NCBI RefSeq assembly: GCF_000283155.1
Contig: NW_004454195.1
Span: 4,598,569 to 4,662,568, forward strand
DNA from: Ceratotherium simum simum
Lineage: Eukaryota; Chordata; Mammalia; Perissodactyla; Rhinocerotidae
Direction: 5' to 3'
DNA: 64,000 nt
The translations under genes were made by a program, and so were the position numbers. A model generated the notes under the pieces. That model was not told the origin of the DNA. It saw nothing but the letters and a program-made list of their open reading frames with translations, and did not search any database. Shown piece after piece: positions 11,126-22,955 of this stretch. Within the stretch, counting starts at the first letter, position 1; every line of letters starts with the position of its first letter.

Positions 11126-11161
11126 AGATCTATCAGTCACTAAAGATCTATCAGTCACTAA
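11126..11161. repeat. 18-bp perfect tandem duplication
   Basis: AGATCTATCAGTCACTAA occurs twice head to tail (11126-11143, 11144-11161), at the 3' edge of the MIR. The perfect identity suggests a recent slippage or duplication. Confidence 0.95.
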
Positions 11162-11615
11162 AATGGCATCTTAACAAAGTGTCATATTAAAATTGTTTTC
11201 AATTACTCAGTGCCAAGGACACATTGTCCTAGGCATCCTCTGGATAAGAATGAAATAGGCCACAGCACAATTTTAAATACAGGAACTTCAGTTATTCAGA
11301 ATGAGAAATCAGTGAATGGGATATTGACGTATAAGTTAATGTCTCTGATAATTAAAATGATGTTCCTTTAAATATGGAGCCTTTTAATTGTTTATATCTT
11401 TTGGTGAAAATCTTTCCAAAAGGTACTGGACACTTTTGTGAATTAGTTAATAGAACACAGTTAACTTAATCTGACTGCTTCTAGGAGGTTTGTTTTTGAG
11501 ACACTGAAAGCATTTGTTATTGTACTGAGTGTATCAGTGAGGCCACCAGGGATCAGTGCTTTCACAGCAGTGGGTGGTTCTTACATGGTTTTCACTAGAT
11601 GCTACACCCCCTTCC
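11162..11615. other. unique sequence, nothing recognised
   Basis: No gene seen. AT-rich with no repeat signature. Confidence 0.35.
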
Positions 11616-12021
11616 ATTATGGGTTGAATTTTGTCCCCCTAGAATTCATATGTTGAAGTCTGAATACCCAATACCTTAGAATGTGACCTTATTTGGAGAT
11701 AGGGTCTTTACAGAGGTAATCAAGTTAAAATGAGGTCATTAGGGTGGCTTCTAATCCAATACGGCTGGTGTCCTCATAAAAAGGGGAAATTTGGACACAG
11801 AAACACTCATAGAGGGAAGACATAGGGAGAAGATGGTTATCTATGAGCCGAGAAGAGAGGCCTGGAATAGATCCTTCCCTCACATTCCTCAGAAGGAAAC
11901 AATCCTGCCAACACCTTGATTTTGGACTTCCCAAACTCCAGAAATGTAGAGAATAAATTTCTGCTGTTTAAGCCACCCAGTCTATCGTACTTTGTTACGG
12001 CAGCCCTAGCAAATTAATGTA
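11616..12021 (+). mobile_element. Solo LTR, ERVL-MaLR type (MLT/MST-like), plus strand
   Basis: Typical MaLR-type order: 'GGGTTGAATTTTGTCCCCC', 'CATATGTTGAAGTCTGAATACCC', 'GACCTTATTTGGAGATAGGGTC', 'GAATAAATTTCTGCTGTTTAAGCC' with an AATAAA signal, and the end 'GCAGCCCTAGCAAATTAATGTA'. No internal retroviral sequence is attached. Confidence 0.75.
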
Positions 12022-13389
12022 CCCCCCAAATGCTATGATCGTTGGGATTCCCTCTCCCTTCCTCATGTTCATCACAATGAATAAGAACCAACAGAACTGA
12101 TAGCACTTTGATGAGCTGCCGTGTTTTCAACAAGGTACTAGATAGTGAGCTTGTCCCCAGATAGTTTCCTTTGAGTTGATCCACTCAAATGATTGAGTAG
12201 ATAAGAACAAGTATTCAAATATTATTTTTCCTGAATTAAAAAAAAAAAAAAAAGGAACGAGTTACTTTAGGGTCCATAACAACTTTTGAGCCTGACCCAC
12301 ACTGTAGCAGGTGCTGATTCTAACACAGATGGACTCTTCTGTAAGGTTACTGGAGAGCACCAGTAGTATTCCAAACAGGTCTTAAAACAAGTATATACAG
12401 CTTCTTGCTTAAGACGTGTAAATAAACTGGCAGCCAAGTTAGCAGCCCCTTGTCTCTTCCTTTTTTTAAGTAATTTTCAAGACAAGCTCCAACATAATTC
12501 TCACAGTTGGTTGCTAGAGGAGTTAATGACTCCAAGCTCAAAAGGAATGACTTTTTTGAATTATCCATTTGACAAGTCTCCCTAAGGCGACACTTTTTAC
12601 CCCCCTCCCCCACCACTCCCCTAGTTGAAGTTAGTGACTGTGTATTAATTATTTGAAGCTAAATCTCAAAAAGCACTAACCCTTGTCTTTTCTTTTTAAG
12701 AATACTAAGTTCACATTAGAAGACAAGTAATTCTAAATTACCTGGAAGCTTTCTTGTTACGTGAACTGAAAATTTCCTGGTAAACATTTCTGCAAACTAC
12801 CCCAATTAAGGCCCTTTCATCTCAGTAGGACTGACTTGCTATGAAGACAGTTAGTTGCCTACATGAAATGGTTAGAGAGTTAACAGAAACATGTGCCTCT
12901 CCAAAGCATTTCCTTCATTGGCTTGTTGCAGCTGTCTGAATTTCACAACAAATACATCAGTTTTAGAATCAATCATTGCCTTCACTTCTGCATCAAAATG
13001 TACCACCTCTGGAAGGAGTAACATCTGGTTCCTACTGGAACCCATCCGCGTGGATGGGGGCCCAGCAGAGATAGGTCATAAGGGCCACACCAGGCTCTAG
13101 AGCATGAGGCCTAGTTTTGCAGGGAGCATTGGGACAACTGGTAACAGAGGAACCCAAAGTAGAGCACCTTGCCAAGAGAGTGTTGCAAGTCAAATCAGGG
13201 CTGGCATCCTTTTTTATGAACATCCTTTTTTACAGGCTTCCAGAGCTTCCTCCTACTGGGGGCCACATACACATAGTTCATAGTTTGGTGGTACTACCTG
13301 GGTAAAAAATCCATTATTGGATGGAGAGGAGATATTTTAAGTTGCTTGCACATTAGTAGGAATTAGGCTTTTGTGTCTAATTTTCTATG
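12022..13389. other. unique sequence with an A17 run
   Basis: A17 lies at 12238-12254. An 89-codon minus frame (12347-12616) and several frames at 12890-13305 lack domains or splice context. A 7-bp-arm inverted repeat sits at 13041-13058. The 13000-13130 part is GC-richer and unique. Confidence 0.4.
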
Positions 13390-13432
13390 TGATCAAACTG
13401 ATGCCAGCTGATCAGTTTGATCAGTTTGATCA
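13390..13432. repeat. Hairpin with a third arm copy
   Basis: TGATCAAACTGAT (13390-13402) is the exact reverse complement of ATCAGTTTGATCA (13411-13423), across an 8-nt loop. A further 'GATCAGTTTGATCA' copy overlaps at 13419-13432. This is an inverted repeat plus a short tandem repeat. Confidence 0.9.
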
Positions 13433-13499
13433 TGAGAAGACTGGCCCCCAGTGGGGGCTGGGAGGGTGGTGGTGTTGCCAAAAAGGATAAAAGAGGAAA

Positions 13500-13606
13500 G
13501 GGAAGGTAAACTTCTAGCCTCCAAAACTGTCAAAAAATAGATTTCTGTTGTTTAAACCATCCAGTTTGTGGTACTTTCTTACGGCAGCCCTAGCAAACTA
13601 ATAGAT
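13500..13606 (+). mobile_element. MaLR-type LTR 3' fragment
   Basis: The last about 100 bp of the same LTR family as at 11616: 'CTAGCCTCCAAAACTGTC', 'ATTTCTGTTGTTTAAACCA', 'GGCAGCCCTAGCAAACTAATAG'. The 5' part is not recognisable. Confidence 0.7.
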
Positions 13607-13889
13607 TTGCCTTGCTTTCATGTCTTTATTTACGTGAAGTTCTATAAAAGATTGGAAATGCCCATCCCCAAATATTTTGCTGCTTGTGGTGAGCTACAAC
13701 TATAAACTTAGCCCATATCCAACTCTCCTGGAATATTCAGGGTACATTAAAATCTATTTGTTAAGTCTTGTTCTTGATAAGACACTGGGGTAAGTAACCC
13801 AGCCCCCATTGAAAACATATACTTAGAGAAGATGATGAAATAGTCCTAAATGTGTGGAGAGTTCATAGAACCAGAGATGAAGATAACTA
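13607..13889. other. unique sequence, nothing recognised
   Basis: No gene or repeat recognised. Confidence 0.35.
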
Positions 13890-14140
13890 ATAATCCTTCC
13901 TATGTGTCAGCACTTGAAATGCACAGACTCAATTCTTATGACAATTCTATGATTTAAATTTTAATGCACACTAATGAGGTAGTTACTACTCTATCCCCCT
14001 GTACAGATGAGAAAGATGAAGCACAGAGAAATTAGGGAACTTCCTTAAGGTCACATAACTAGTAACTGAAGAAGAGGAATTTAAACCCTAGCAGTTGGAC
14101 TTTAGAGCCTGAGTTTGCAGTCACTCTGTTATTCTGCCAA
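13890..14140 (+). mobile_element. MIR SINE
   Basis: MIR signature: 'CCCTGTACAGATGAGAAAGATGAAGCACAGAGA', 'GGTCACATAACTAGTAACTGA', 'GGACTTTAGAGCCTGAG'. Near full length but diverged. Confidence 0.8.
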
Positions 14141-15094
14141 GACATTTAATTTTAGCAAGAGAAAAACAAAATGAAGTTGGAACCCCACCTCACACCATAC
14201 AATAATGGATTAAAGACATAAATATAAGAGCAAACTATAAAACTCTGAGAAGAAAGCATAGATATAAATCTTTATGACCTGTGATTAAGCGATGGTTTCT
14301 TAGACATGATACCAAAAGCACAAACAACAAAAGAAAAAATAAGTAAATTGGATTTTACTCAAAATTAAAAACTTTGTGCTTCAAAGGACACTATCAAGAA
14401 AGTGAAAAGATAATCCATAGAATAGGAGAAAATATTTGCAAATCATAAATCTGATAAGGATCTAGCAACCAGAATATAGAAAAAATGCTTAAAACTCAAC
14501 AACAAAAAGACAAACAACCCAATTAAAAAATGGGCAAAAGAAAATTAGACATTTCTCCAAAGAAGATATACCATGGCCATAAGCACATGTAAAGATGTTT
14601 AATATCATTAGTCACTAGAGAAATGCAAATTAAAACCACGATGAGATACCACCTCACCCAGTAGGATGGCTATAATTAAAAAAAAAAAAAAGTCAATAAC
14701 AAGTATTAGAGATGATGTGGTGAAATTAGAACCTTATACCTTACCAGTGGGAATGTAAAATAGTGCATTTGCTGTAGGACACAGTTTGGCAGTTCTTCAA
14801 AAAGTTAAACATAGTTACCACATAACCTGGCAATTTCATTTCTAGGTGTATATCCAAGAGAATTGAAGACATATTTCCACACAAAAACTTATACATGAGT
14901 GTTCACAGCAGTATTATTCATAATAGCCAGAAAATGGCAACAACCTAAATGTTCATCAACTTCTGAATGTAGAAACAAAATGTGGTATATCCACACAATG
15001 GGATATTATGCAGCCATAAAAAGGAATGAATTATTGATACATCTACACCATGGATGAACCTTGAAAACATTATACTATGTGAAAAAAGCCAGAT

Positions 15095-15461
15095 AAAAAA
15101 GGCCACAGGGGCCGGCCCGGTGGCACAAGTGGTTAAGTGCGCGCGCTCCGCTGTGGCGGTCCGGGGTTCGCTGGTTCGGATCCTGGGTGTGCACCGACGC
15201 ACTACTTGGCAAGTCATGCTGTGGTGGTGTCCCATATAAAGTGGAGGAAGATGGGCACAGATGTTAGCCCAGGGACAGTCTTCCTCAGCAAAAAAAAAAA
15301 NNNNNNNNNNNNNNNNNNNNNNNNNNNNNNNNNNNNNNNNNNNNNNNNNNNNNNNNNNNNNNNNNNNNNNNNNNNNNNNNNNNNNNNNNNNNNNNNNNNN
15401 GAGGAGGATTGGCAGATGTTAGCACAGGGCTGATCTCCTCACCAAAAAAAAAAAAGCCACA
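15095..15461 (+). mobile_element. ERE SINE inserted in L1, containing an assembly gap
   Basis: Head GGGGCCGGCCCGGTGGC at 15108 with a B-box-like 'GGTTCGGATCC'. The first tail module is before the gap (15240-15300) and the second after it (15401-15440). The L1 word AAAAAGCCACA is duplicated on both sides (about 15096-15107 and 15451-15461), marking the target site. Confidence 0.92.
15301..15400. other. Assembly gap, exactly 100 N
   Basis: One hundred Ns lie between an A run and 'GAGGAGGATTGG' inside the ERE tail. A round 100 is the usual filler for a gap of unknown size. Other EREs here have only a few A's at this point, so little or nothing may be missing. Confidence 0.99.
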
Positions 15462-15712
15462 TATTGTATGATTCCATTTATATTAAATGTCCAGAACAGG
15501 CAAATCTATAGAGCCAGAAAGTAGATTAGTGATTGCCAAAGGTTGAGGGGAGGGATAATGGAGTGCAACCATTAATGGGTTAGGGTTTCTTTTTGGGATA
15601 GTGAAAATACATGGTTGCACAACTTTATGAATATACTAAAACCACTGAATTGTACACTTTAAAAGGGTGAATTTAATGGTATGTGAATTATATCCCTCTA
15701 TAAAAATTTAGG

Positions 15713-16344
15713 TCCCTCAAATAAAATCTAGCCAAGATAAACACAAAATGATTTTAGATGTCCTTTATTTGTTTGTTAGGAAGTGCCTTTAGAAGAACAA
15801 AAGATCTGTCCCTTGCCACCCATTAATATATGTGCACATTAAAAATAATTGTAAAGCTATTACTTAAAATAGCTGTCACACATACTGATAATATGATTAT
15901 GTGGAAATAGTTGGAGAAAGTATCTAATTTGTCTTATGGAAAAAGAAAATTTCAGCTTTGCTTTGAATGAAAACTCTCTCAAAATAATTGAGAAGTAAAA
16001 CTAACAAGATTTAACATAGATTTTTAAAAACTCAGTAAATTCTAAAAAGGTTTACAGATACTGAAAATGTAGAATCTGGGGATTTAAGTTTAAGAAAGAT
16101 GGTTGTGTTGACTATTTGGGCCATGAGGATTGTCTGGTATTCTGACCACCTGATGTGAATTTCTGTTAACAACAATGTGATGCAAATGGAAAATGTTGAC
16201 GATTTATCATCTTGATCTTTATTCTAGTTAGGCAAGACAAGTAAAACAAACGGCCCAGAAATCCCTATAACTGCCCCACAGTTCAACAATCCATGTCTCA
16301 TATAAATATATACACTTATGCACAGATATTCAGCATGATGCTTT
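15713..16344. other. AT-rich unique sequence
   Basis: Nothing recognised. Confidence 0.35.
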
Positions 16345-16680
16345 GATAGGGCTGTGTGGTCACACCTGGGCTTTCCTCCTGACTCTGCCACTGATTAAAG
16401 ACTTTGGGCAAGTTTCTTAATCTCTTTGAACATGAGTTTTCCTATTTGCGAAATGGGAAAAATAATATCTCCTTTGCAGGGGACTTGCCAACATTCAACA
16501 AAATAACAAATTCCAAGTGACTGACACATATTTCATCACATGGGGCCTGTGTTGATGATGGTGGTGGTGATGATGATGATGATGATGGTGAGTGATGCAA
16601 GGATCCCCAATGAGATGTTTCTGCAGATCTAGAGCACAGGGCCAGACATGAAGTAGATCCTAAATAAATACATGTGAGTT
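16345..16680 (+). mobile_element. MIR SINE split by a (TGA)n stretch
   Basis: MIR text: 'CTGACTCTGCCACTGATTAAAGACTTTGGGCAAG', 'GAGTTTTCCTATTTGCGAAATGGGAAAAATAATA', then a 3' part 'GTAGATCCTAAATAAATAC'. A TGA-rich microsatellite occupies 16552-16590. Confidence 0.75.
16552..16590. repeat. (TGA)n-rich microsatellite
   Basis: Imperfect TGA/TGG repeat with six perfect TGA units in a row, embedded in the MIR. Confidence 0.9.
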
Positions 16681-18629
16681 GATTAGTTATTTCCTACTGG
16701 AAACCACACAAATCAAAAACATTTGTCTTCTGATTTGTTGGCTCTTCTCAAGTGACGTCCTACCCCTAGGATTTGATCTGTCCTCTTTAACTAGCAAATG
16801 CACCTTCCCTTCATTAACACTGGCTAAGGACAGCCTACTCCATGACATTCTTTTCTTTTGATTATATTTTCCCCATCTAAGAAAGTTTACTCATTCTATA
16901 TTATGCCAAACCGCATCGTCTGGAAGAACAAACTCCGACTCCAGTTGGAAAGACCTAATTGGGTTTCAGCCATTGCTGGGAAAGTTGTAGTCCTTGTTTG
17001 AAATTATTACTTTAACTGGCCAAATGTCTTTTGTTCCCAGATTAATAATCTCTGCATTGTGCTGAAACCTTGATGTTATTTTCACTTTTATGCTGAATTT
17101 CACCACATTTTTAAAAACAAAAAGCATACCCTCAGTTTCAGAAGTCCAAAGTCCTGTGAGTTTTTCTAATTGTCTATTTCAGAGGCCTAAGCTTTTGAAA
17201 ATAAATCTCACCACATTGGTTTTAGTTCTCTTCAGCCCATCCATCTAGCCAGCTGCTTTCACTGGCAATAGGAAACAATATTTGGTTATTGTTCATTTAT
17301 TTGTTTCAGAGAAACTTTGTCATGCCCCAGTTGAAACCATACGTATTAACATTAGTCCAGTAAATGACGCAACATTTTAGGACCAAGTCAGCTCAGACAC
17401 TTGCACTGGGATATTACAGTAAATTGAATTATGTACAGCAGGCTCAAGCTAATATTGCCCCCTCCCCTGAATTATAAATTACTACAAAATCTAAAAGTAA
17501 AAGTATAAGCCAAAGTCAAAGCATAAAATAGATGTGTTATGTCTTCAATAAGTTATTTAAGCAAACATAAAGTTTTGAAACTATTTGGCTAATTCTCAGA
17601 TGTTCCCTGTTAATTAACTGGGCTATTGAAAACCGAAAGTAATCCAAAAAATTTACTTTTCCCTCCTCCAAGATAAAATTCAAATCCATTGTTGGTGACA
17701 AGGGAAATGATTTATTGGTTTCCATGCCTTTCGTTTCCTCTCTCACCCTCTCACCTCCAAGTTCTGAAATAGCCAAAAGTCAGGAACATGTTAATGTTCC
17801 ACCCAAGGGCAAGTTCATTTATAGTTTGTAAAATGAGCCTCTGCAAATCTGAAGCTGACTGCAATTCCAGGGAGATTTCTGAGGAAGAGACAGTCTAGTG
17901 GATCAGTCAAGGAGGCTGCGGTTAACATGTCACCATGGGGCCTACCTGTGGCCAGTCAGCCCAGTGCCCGCCCCAATGAGGGGGCATTGGTGTGAGAGAA
18001 TGGTAATTGCCCTCGGCTGTTAACTCCTCTCCCCAGCTTCCTCTCAACAGCCTGTTATTGATTTATCGTCTGTATATTTGTCTAAACCCTAAAGCTGTTT
18101 ATCTTTTCACCAGGGTAACAAGTTCTGCACATATCCAGTCTACTACATAAAATAAAACTTCTTTTTACTTTTCCCTTAAACTAGCTCCTTTAAGCTTCAA
18201 AAAGATTCTGAGATTTGGGGAACAAGGTCTTACACAGATTTTCCCCACCTTTCCTGATTTTATGGACTTTCATGGGTCCCCCTCAGTTTTAGTCTTTTAT
18301 CCCAGCAAGCAGCAAGACAGAGGTAGGAGAGGAGACGGTAAACTGTGAGGGGGGAAATGGAGGGAAAGATGCTTGATGGTGGGCTGGGGGACAGGATGAA
18401 GGCTTGAAGGAGTGGCCATTGCACAAGAAAAGGCTTCTGGTAAAATACCAGTGATACCTTGGAAGAAAGTTCTTCACATTAATTTATTTGGCCTTTTCAA
18501 GTGGTATATACTTAAAAGAAAGAAAGAGATACAGGTTAAACCTATTGCCGCACATGCCAATAGGATTAAAAACAGAGTCTTGCTGTAATAAAGACTTTCT
18601 AAGTCACATATATTAAAACCTTGTTGACA
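16681..18629. other. about 2 kb repeat-poor unique sequence
   Basis: I recognise no transposon here, which is unusual for this window. Open frames are short and carry no domain. A GC-richer part lies at 17900-18020. It may hold conserved noncoding sequence; that is inference. Confidence 0.4.
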
Positions 18630-18912
18630 CAAAAAGTCCCATATTGCATGATTCCCTTTATGTGAAATATCCAGAATAGGTAAATCCATAGAGACAGAAA
18701 GCAGATTAGTGGTTGCCAGGGGCTGGGGTGAATTGGGGAACAGAGAGTGACTGCTTAGTGGGTATGGGGTTTCATTTTGGGATGATGAAAATGTTTGGAA
18801 ACTGGAAAGAAGTGATGATTGCACAACATTGTGAACGTACGAAATGCCATCGAATTGTATACTTTAGAATAGTTAATTCTATATTATGTGAGTTTTAACT
18901 CAATAAATTATA
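18630..18912 (+). mobile_element. L1 3' UTR end
   Basis: It matches the same L1 3' region as 15455-15712: 'CATATTGCATGATTCCCTTTATG', 'GATTAGTGGTTGCCAGGGGCTGGGG', 'GATTGCACAACATTGTGAACG', 'GAATTGTATACTTTAGAATAG'. No coding part is attached. Confidence 0.85.
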
Positions 18913-18925
18913 ATCCTGTTTAATT

Positions 18926-18972
18926 ATATATATATTCAATTTATTGAATTATATTCGATTGAATATATATAT
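18926..18972. repeat. AT-rich hairpin
   Basis: ATATATATATTCAAT (18926-18940) and its exact reverse complement (18958-18972) flank a 17-nt loop. This is a cruciform-prone AT sequence just after the L1 end. Confidence 0.9.
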
Positions 18973-18974
18973 TC

Positions 18975-19218
18975 AATTTAACAAATATTTGAGTGTTGAC
19001 AACATGCCGACCACTTTGCAACCAGTGGGGATTCATTGGTGAAAAAGATAAACTTACTCCAGCTCTTATGGAGTTTTCATAAATTAACCATGAAATCAGC
19101 ATGCAGTGTGAGAAGCTCGACAACAGGGAAAGCACAGAGCTGTGGGAGGGAGGTTGAACCCAGACTTAGAGGATCATGGAAGGTTTCCTACAAAAGTAAC
19201 ATTTAAATGGAATTTAAA
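18975..19218 (-). mobile_element. L2 LINE fragment, minus strand
   Basis: Reversed L2 3' region: 'TTTAACAAATATTTGAGTGTTGACAACATG', 'GGGGATTCATTGGTGAAAAAGA', 'CTTATGGAGTTTTCAT'. It is followed immediately by a second, independent L2 start. Confidence 0.65.
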
Positions 19219-20230
19219 GGCGCCATTCATTCCACAAATGTGTACCAAGCACCTACAAGGTACCAGTCATTGATACCCTAGGGATAGAGCAGCGAATAAA
19301 ACACAGTCCTGCCCTCATAAACCTTACATCCCTGTAGTGAGAGACAAAGGAAACAAGTATAATAGTGTAAGTGATAAATGCCATGGAGAAAAATAACATA
19401 GGGAAGGCAGGTAGAGAGATGTGTTGGGGGAAGAAAGGTCCAAGTGCTGCTTTAGACAGTTGGGTCAAGGACTCCTTCACTGGTCAGCTGACATTTGAGC
19501 AGAAGCCCAAAGGCAGTGGGAGAGGAAGCCACGTTGCTACCTGGGGAAACAAAGACCCAGATGCAGAAGAATTCTTGGTGGGCTCAAGGAAAAACAAGGA
19601 GGACACAGGGCCTAGAACACAGTGAATGAGAGGAGGAGGGGCAGGACATGCAGTTGGGAGGATTGTTGTGGCCTTGTTGTCCATAGGACATTGGCTTGAC
19701 TCTAAGAGAGGAAGACTCTGGATGATTTTAAGCACAGCAGGAATTTTAAAAGGACTCCTCTAGCTGCTGTGCAGAGAAAATGGATATAAGGGCACAAGCA
19801 AGGAAGCAGGAAGATGAGTTAGGAAGCTGTTGCATTTAACCAGGCAAGAGAGGGCTGACAGAGACATGGAGGCAGGAAGAAATGACTAGATTCTGGATAG
19901 ATGTGCTTTGAAGGTGGAGCTAACAGTTTTGCTGATGGATTGGATGTGGGTAATGAGAGATGGGATGATACCAAGGCTTTTGTCCTGATCGAGTGGTAGA
20001 GTGGAATTGACACTTGCTGAGATGGGAAAGACGGCAGGAAGAACAGGTTTGCTGGATAGGTGTCAGGAATTAAAGTTCTGAACATGTTAGGTTTGATGAC
20101 TGTGGGACATCCAAGTGGTGATATTGAATAAGAAGCAAGAGTTCAGGTAGAAGTCTGGACTGGGAAACACCTGCAATTTGGGAGATGTCAGCAAACAAGA
20201 TGGTATTTAAGCCATGAAATGAGATCACCA
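19219..20230 (-). mobile_element. L2 LINE, about 1 kb, minus strand
   Basis: It starts with the reversed 3' end, 'CATTCATTCCACAAATGTGTACCAAGCACCTAC', then 'CCTGCCCTCATAAACCTTACATCC'. It extends into the reverse-transcriptase end, seen as 'GTGGGACATCCAAGTGGTGATATTGA' and 'GCTGATGGATTGGATGTGGG'. This is the longest L2 copy in the window. Its frames are decayed; the ORFs at 19253-20085 derive from it. Confidence 0.75.
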
Positions 20231-21888
20231 AGGGGTGAGTTACCTAACGTTTGAAAGTCAACTAAAAAACAGACGGCCCTAAGTCTTACGCTAAGCAGAT
20301 CATTTATGTGGGGAGGGAAGCAGTCATTACAGAGCTTGGAAACTCAGCAAGCATTTAGATGCCAGATCCACTTTTCACCAGACATCTCAAAATGGTTCAG
20401 GAAAGAGAGTCAACGCATATGTACAGACAGGAAAGACGGCATGTCTCCAAAGATAGATAGGAGCTGATTTAAAAGGGGGAGGCCTGACAGTCATTGATCA
20501 CAGCTTGCTTGTTACACTGCCTCCTCTGCTCTACAGATTTCAGGGAAATTGGGTACTTAACAAGAATAGTATCCCAGCTCAAGAAAGCTAGAAGCATGGT
20601 ATGGATTGCCTATGAGTTCATCCCATCTTGTTTCATTTCATTTTATTTCAATAAACACTTAGATTTATAGTAAGGCAATTGAAGAAATTTTTCAGAATAT
20701 ATAGCATGAGAATTTTTAACCAACAAGATTATTTCTTTTTTACTCTTTTCAACCAAGAGAATCGTAAGGAACAGACCAACTTTTGCTATCAGAAGGACTG
20801 GTTGTTGTACCAGGCTCTATCTTCTGATAGACCTAAGTATCAATGGCCCCAAATGTCCATTCCCTCCCCCACTGCCCTTGGAACTAGAAGACTCTTAGGA
20901 CAGGGTCCCCTCTAATATGTACCTGATGATCAAACATGAATTTGTAACACTATGCTAATGCAGATAGAAATTTTACTGCCTGTTCTCATAAAGTTTTCAA
21001 ATGAATAGTTCTTTATAATTACCCTACAGGTTGTTGTTGGTTTGTTTGTCTTACTAATCTTTCTTTGGCTCTCACTCACTCAGATTCTCCATTATTGACC
21101 CAGAACTCCCACATTTACTGGTAACCTTATTAAAGTTAGACTCTGCATTTCATAATCTATGATGGTAACACTTTGTTCAATTTGCCGACACACTTAACCT
21201 AACCAAAATTACTTGGGCAAAGAGCTTTGTAAGAACCATTGATTGCGTTTATTCCTTTCCTGGGGCAAAGAGCTTCCATTTCCTTTAAGACAAGATCCTT
21301 CTCTTCAAAACTGGATCTGTTTTCTAGCAAAGCTACCCCAAACTCTGACTGTTATTGCCACTTGTCAGTGGAGACTAGTAACATGATCTGCTCTGATGGA
21401 GCCAACTGTATAGATAGAGGAATCTGGTGGCTTCTGGTATGATTTAAAGACAGTGGAGAGGCTGGCATGCAGAACTCCCTCCCAGACTACCTGAGTCCTG
21501 CTGCCTGAAACTCTGCCACCAGTGAATCATTTCTTTACGTTAAGCATCGCCTCTGGAAAACATTCTTCAAAGAGGTATCATATTTAAGTCAGTTGGTGAT
21601 TAAGAGGGTGGAAGGGGGGCACTACAAAAAGAGGAAAAGAGGAAGAGAGTTGAAATAAAGGTGGTAACGTAAAACTTTGTGTGCTGAGAGTTTTATTAAG
21701 GACTTTATTGCGACATTGGTGCAAACAGAGTCGGTAACAATTATGAGAGAATGATTCTGGTGTGGCTCAAACCCACAGGCACATGCCTAATGTGGTCTTA
21801 TTATTTATTTATAGGAAAGCTTAATAAATAAGTACAGATTCAACCTGATTTGTAATTGGTCTACTAATTCAATGTGAATTATAGGTTT
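20231..21888. other. repeat-poor unique sequence
   Basis: No gene or transposon recognised over about 1.6 kb. Frames of 67-78 codons at 20679-20915 and 21239-21442 show no domain. Confidence 0.4.
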
Positions 21889-22132
21889 CTTTAGGACAGT
21901 GATTCTCAAATGTGGGCAATTTTGCCCCACTCTCCCAGGGCTTATTGGCAATATCTGGAGACATTTTTGGTTGTCACAAGTGAGGGGGGTGGGTTGGTGC
22001 TACTGACATTTAGTGGGTAGAGGCCAGGGATGCTGCTAAACATCCTACAATGCACAGGAAAGCCTCTCCCAAAAAAGAATTATCTAGCCCCAAATGTCAA
22101 TTGTGCTGCAGTTGAGAAACCCTGCTTTAGGG
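21889..22132 (+). mobile_element. MER5A-type hAT DNA transposon with 8-bp TSD
   Basis: Terminal inverted repeats CAGTGATTCTCAA (21897) and TTGAGAAACCCTG (ending 22124) bound a non-coding body with 'AATATCTGGAGACATTTTTGG'. Flanks CTTTAGGA (21889-21896) and CTTTAGGG (22125-22132) form an 8-bp duplication with one mismatch, as expected for hAT elements. Confidence 0.92.
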
Positions 22133-22796
22133 TTACAGGCAAGTAGCCAGAGTTGTAGAAATGATATAACTCTAATATAGTAATTCCTAGTTATACCTTG
22201 CACAGAAACAGAAATACATGGATATAAAGCACGGATGCAAAAAGTGGCCATTGAATGCTGAATCTTCAGAAATTCATTGTTATGTTCTGCCCCACAGTCT
22301 GCTATTTGGAGAGCTGGTTTTTGTCCCTACATTTGATCTATTCACTGCCCTCTCAGTAGCCAGAAGGAGAAGGCCAGGAATCTTAGCCAATTCATTTTAA
22401 GAGGCTCTGGGCCCCTGTTACAGTGATAGTTCTAACCAGTAAGTTCCAAGGAAGAAAATTTCCTATAAATAAATCACTCATTTATTGTATCTTGATGAGT
22501 GGCAAAAATGCCTTAGTTCCCAGCTTCTAATTCTTCCAGCCAAATGAATGGCAGCTGGATGCCACATGATACCATCTTCTCCCTGGCCTCTTCTATCTTT
22601 CTTTCCCTCCAATGGGAGTAATCCCTCCTACCTCCTCTCCAGCACAATGTGCACTGTTTAGCCCTTGCCTTCTTCTCCATCCCACTCCCTCCTTCCTCAA
22701 GGGCAGGGACAGGTGACTAAGAGCCAGTAGAGAAGAGCCTGTCATCACTTCCTTCCCTTTATTGATCGATGCACTTTAATGGCAACTCATCCACAG

Positions 22797-22955
22797 GAAA
22801 CGATTACCTCATAGGGTATTTGTGGAATAAAAGGGTTTCTCCATTCCAATCTCCACTTTGGCAAGGCCACTCCAGACGGTAAAAGCAGCAGAGAGATCTT
22901 GGGTGAGGGCAAATCGAGTCCGGAAATTTCACTAAGTCTATTGCTTTGTCTGAAG
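22797..22955 (+). other. possible noncoding exon (weak)
   Basis: It is bounded by a CATCCACAG acceptor and a GAAG/GTAAGT donor, 159 nt apart, and several CpGs are kept nearby. All three plus frames contain stops, so it would be noncoding or UTR. The pyrimidine tract before the acceptor is poor, so this is speculative. Confidence 0.15.

Larger units (their letters stand above)
14165..15712 (+). mobile_element. L1 LINE, ORF2 end and 3' UTR, interrupted by an ERE
   Basis: The end of L1 ORF2 is easy to recognise: 'GAGATACCACCTCACCCAG', 'ATGGATGAACCTTGAAAACATTATAC', 'CACAATGGGATATTATGCAGCC'. The 3' UTR then runs to about 15712. An ERE (15108-15450) splits it. The reading frame is broken throughout. 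The 5' limit is approximate. Confidence 0.88.
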
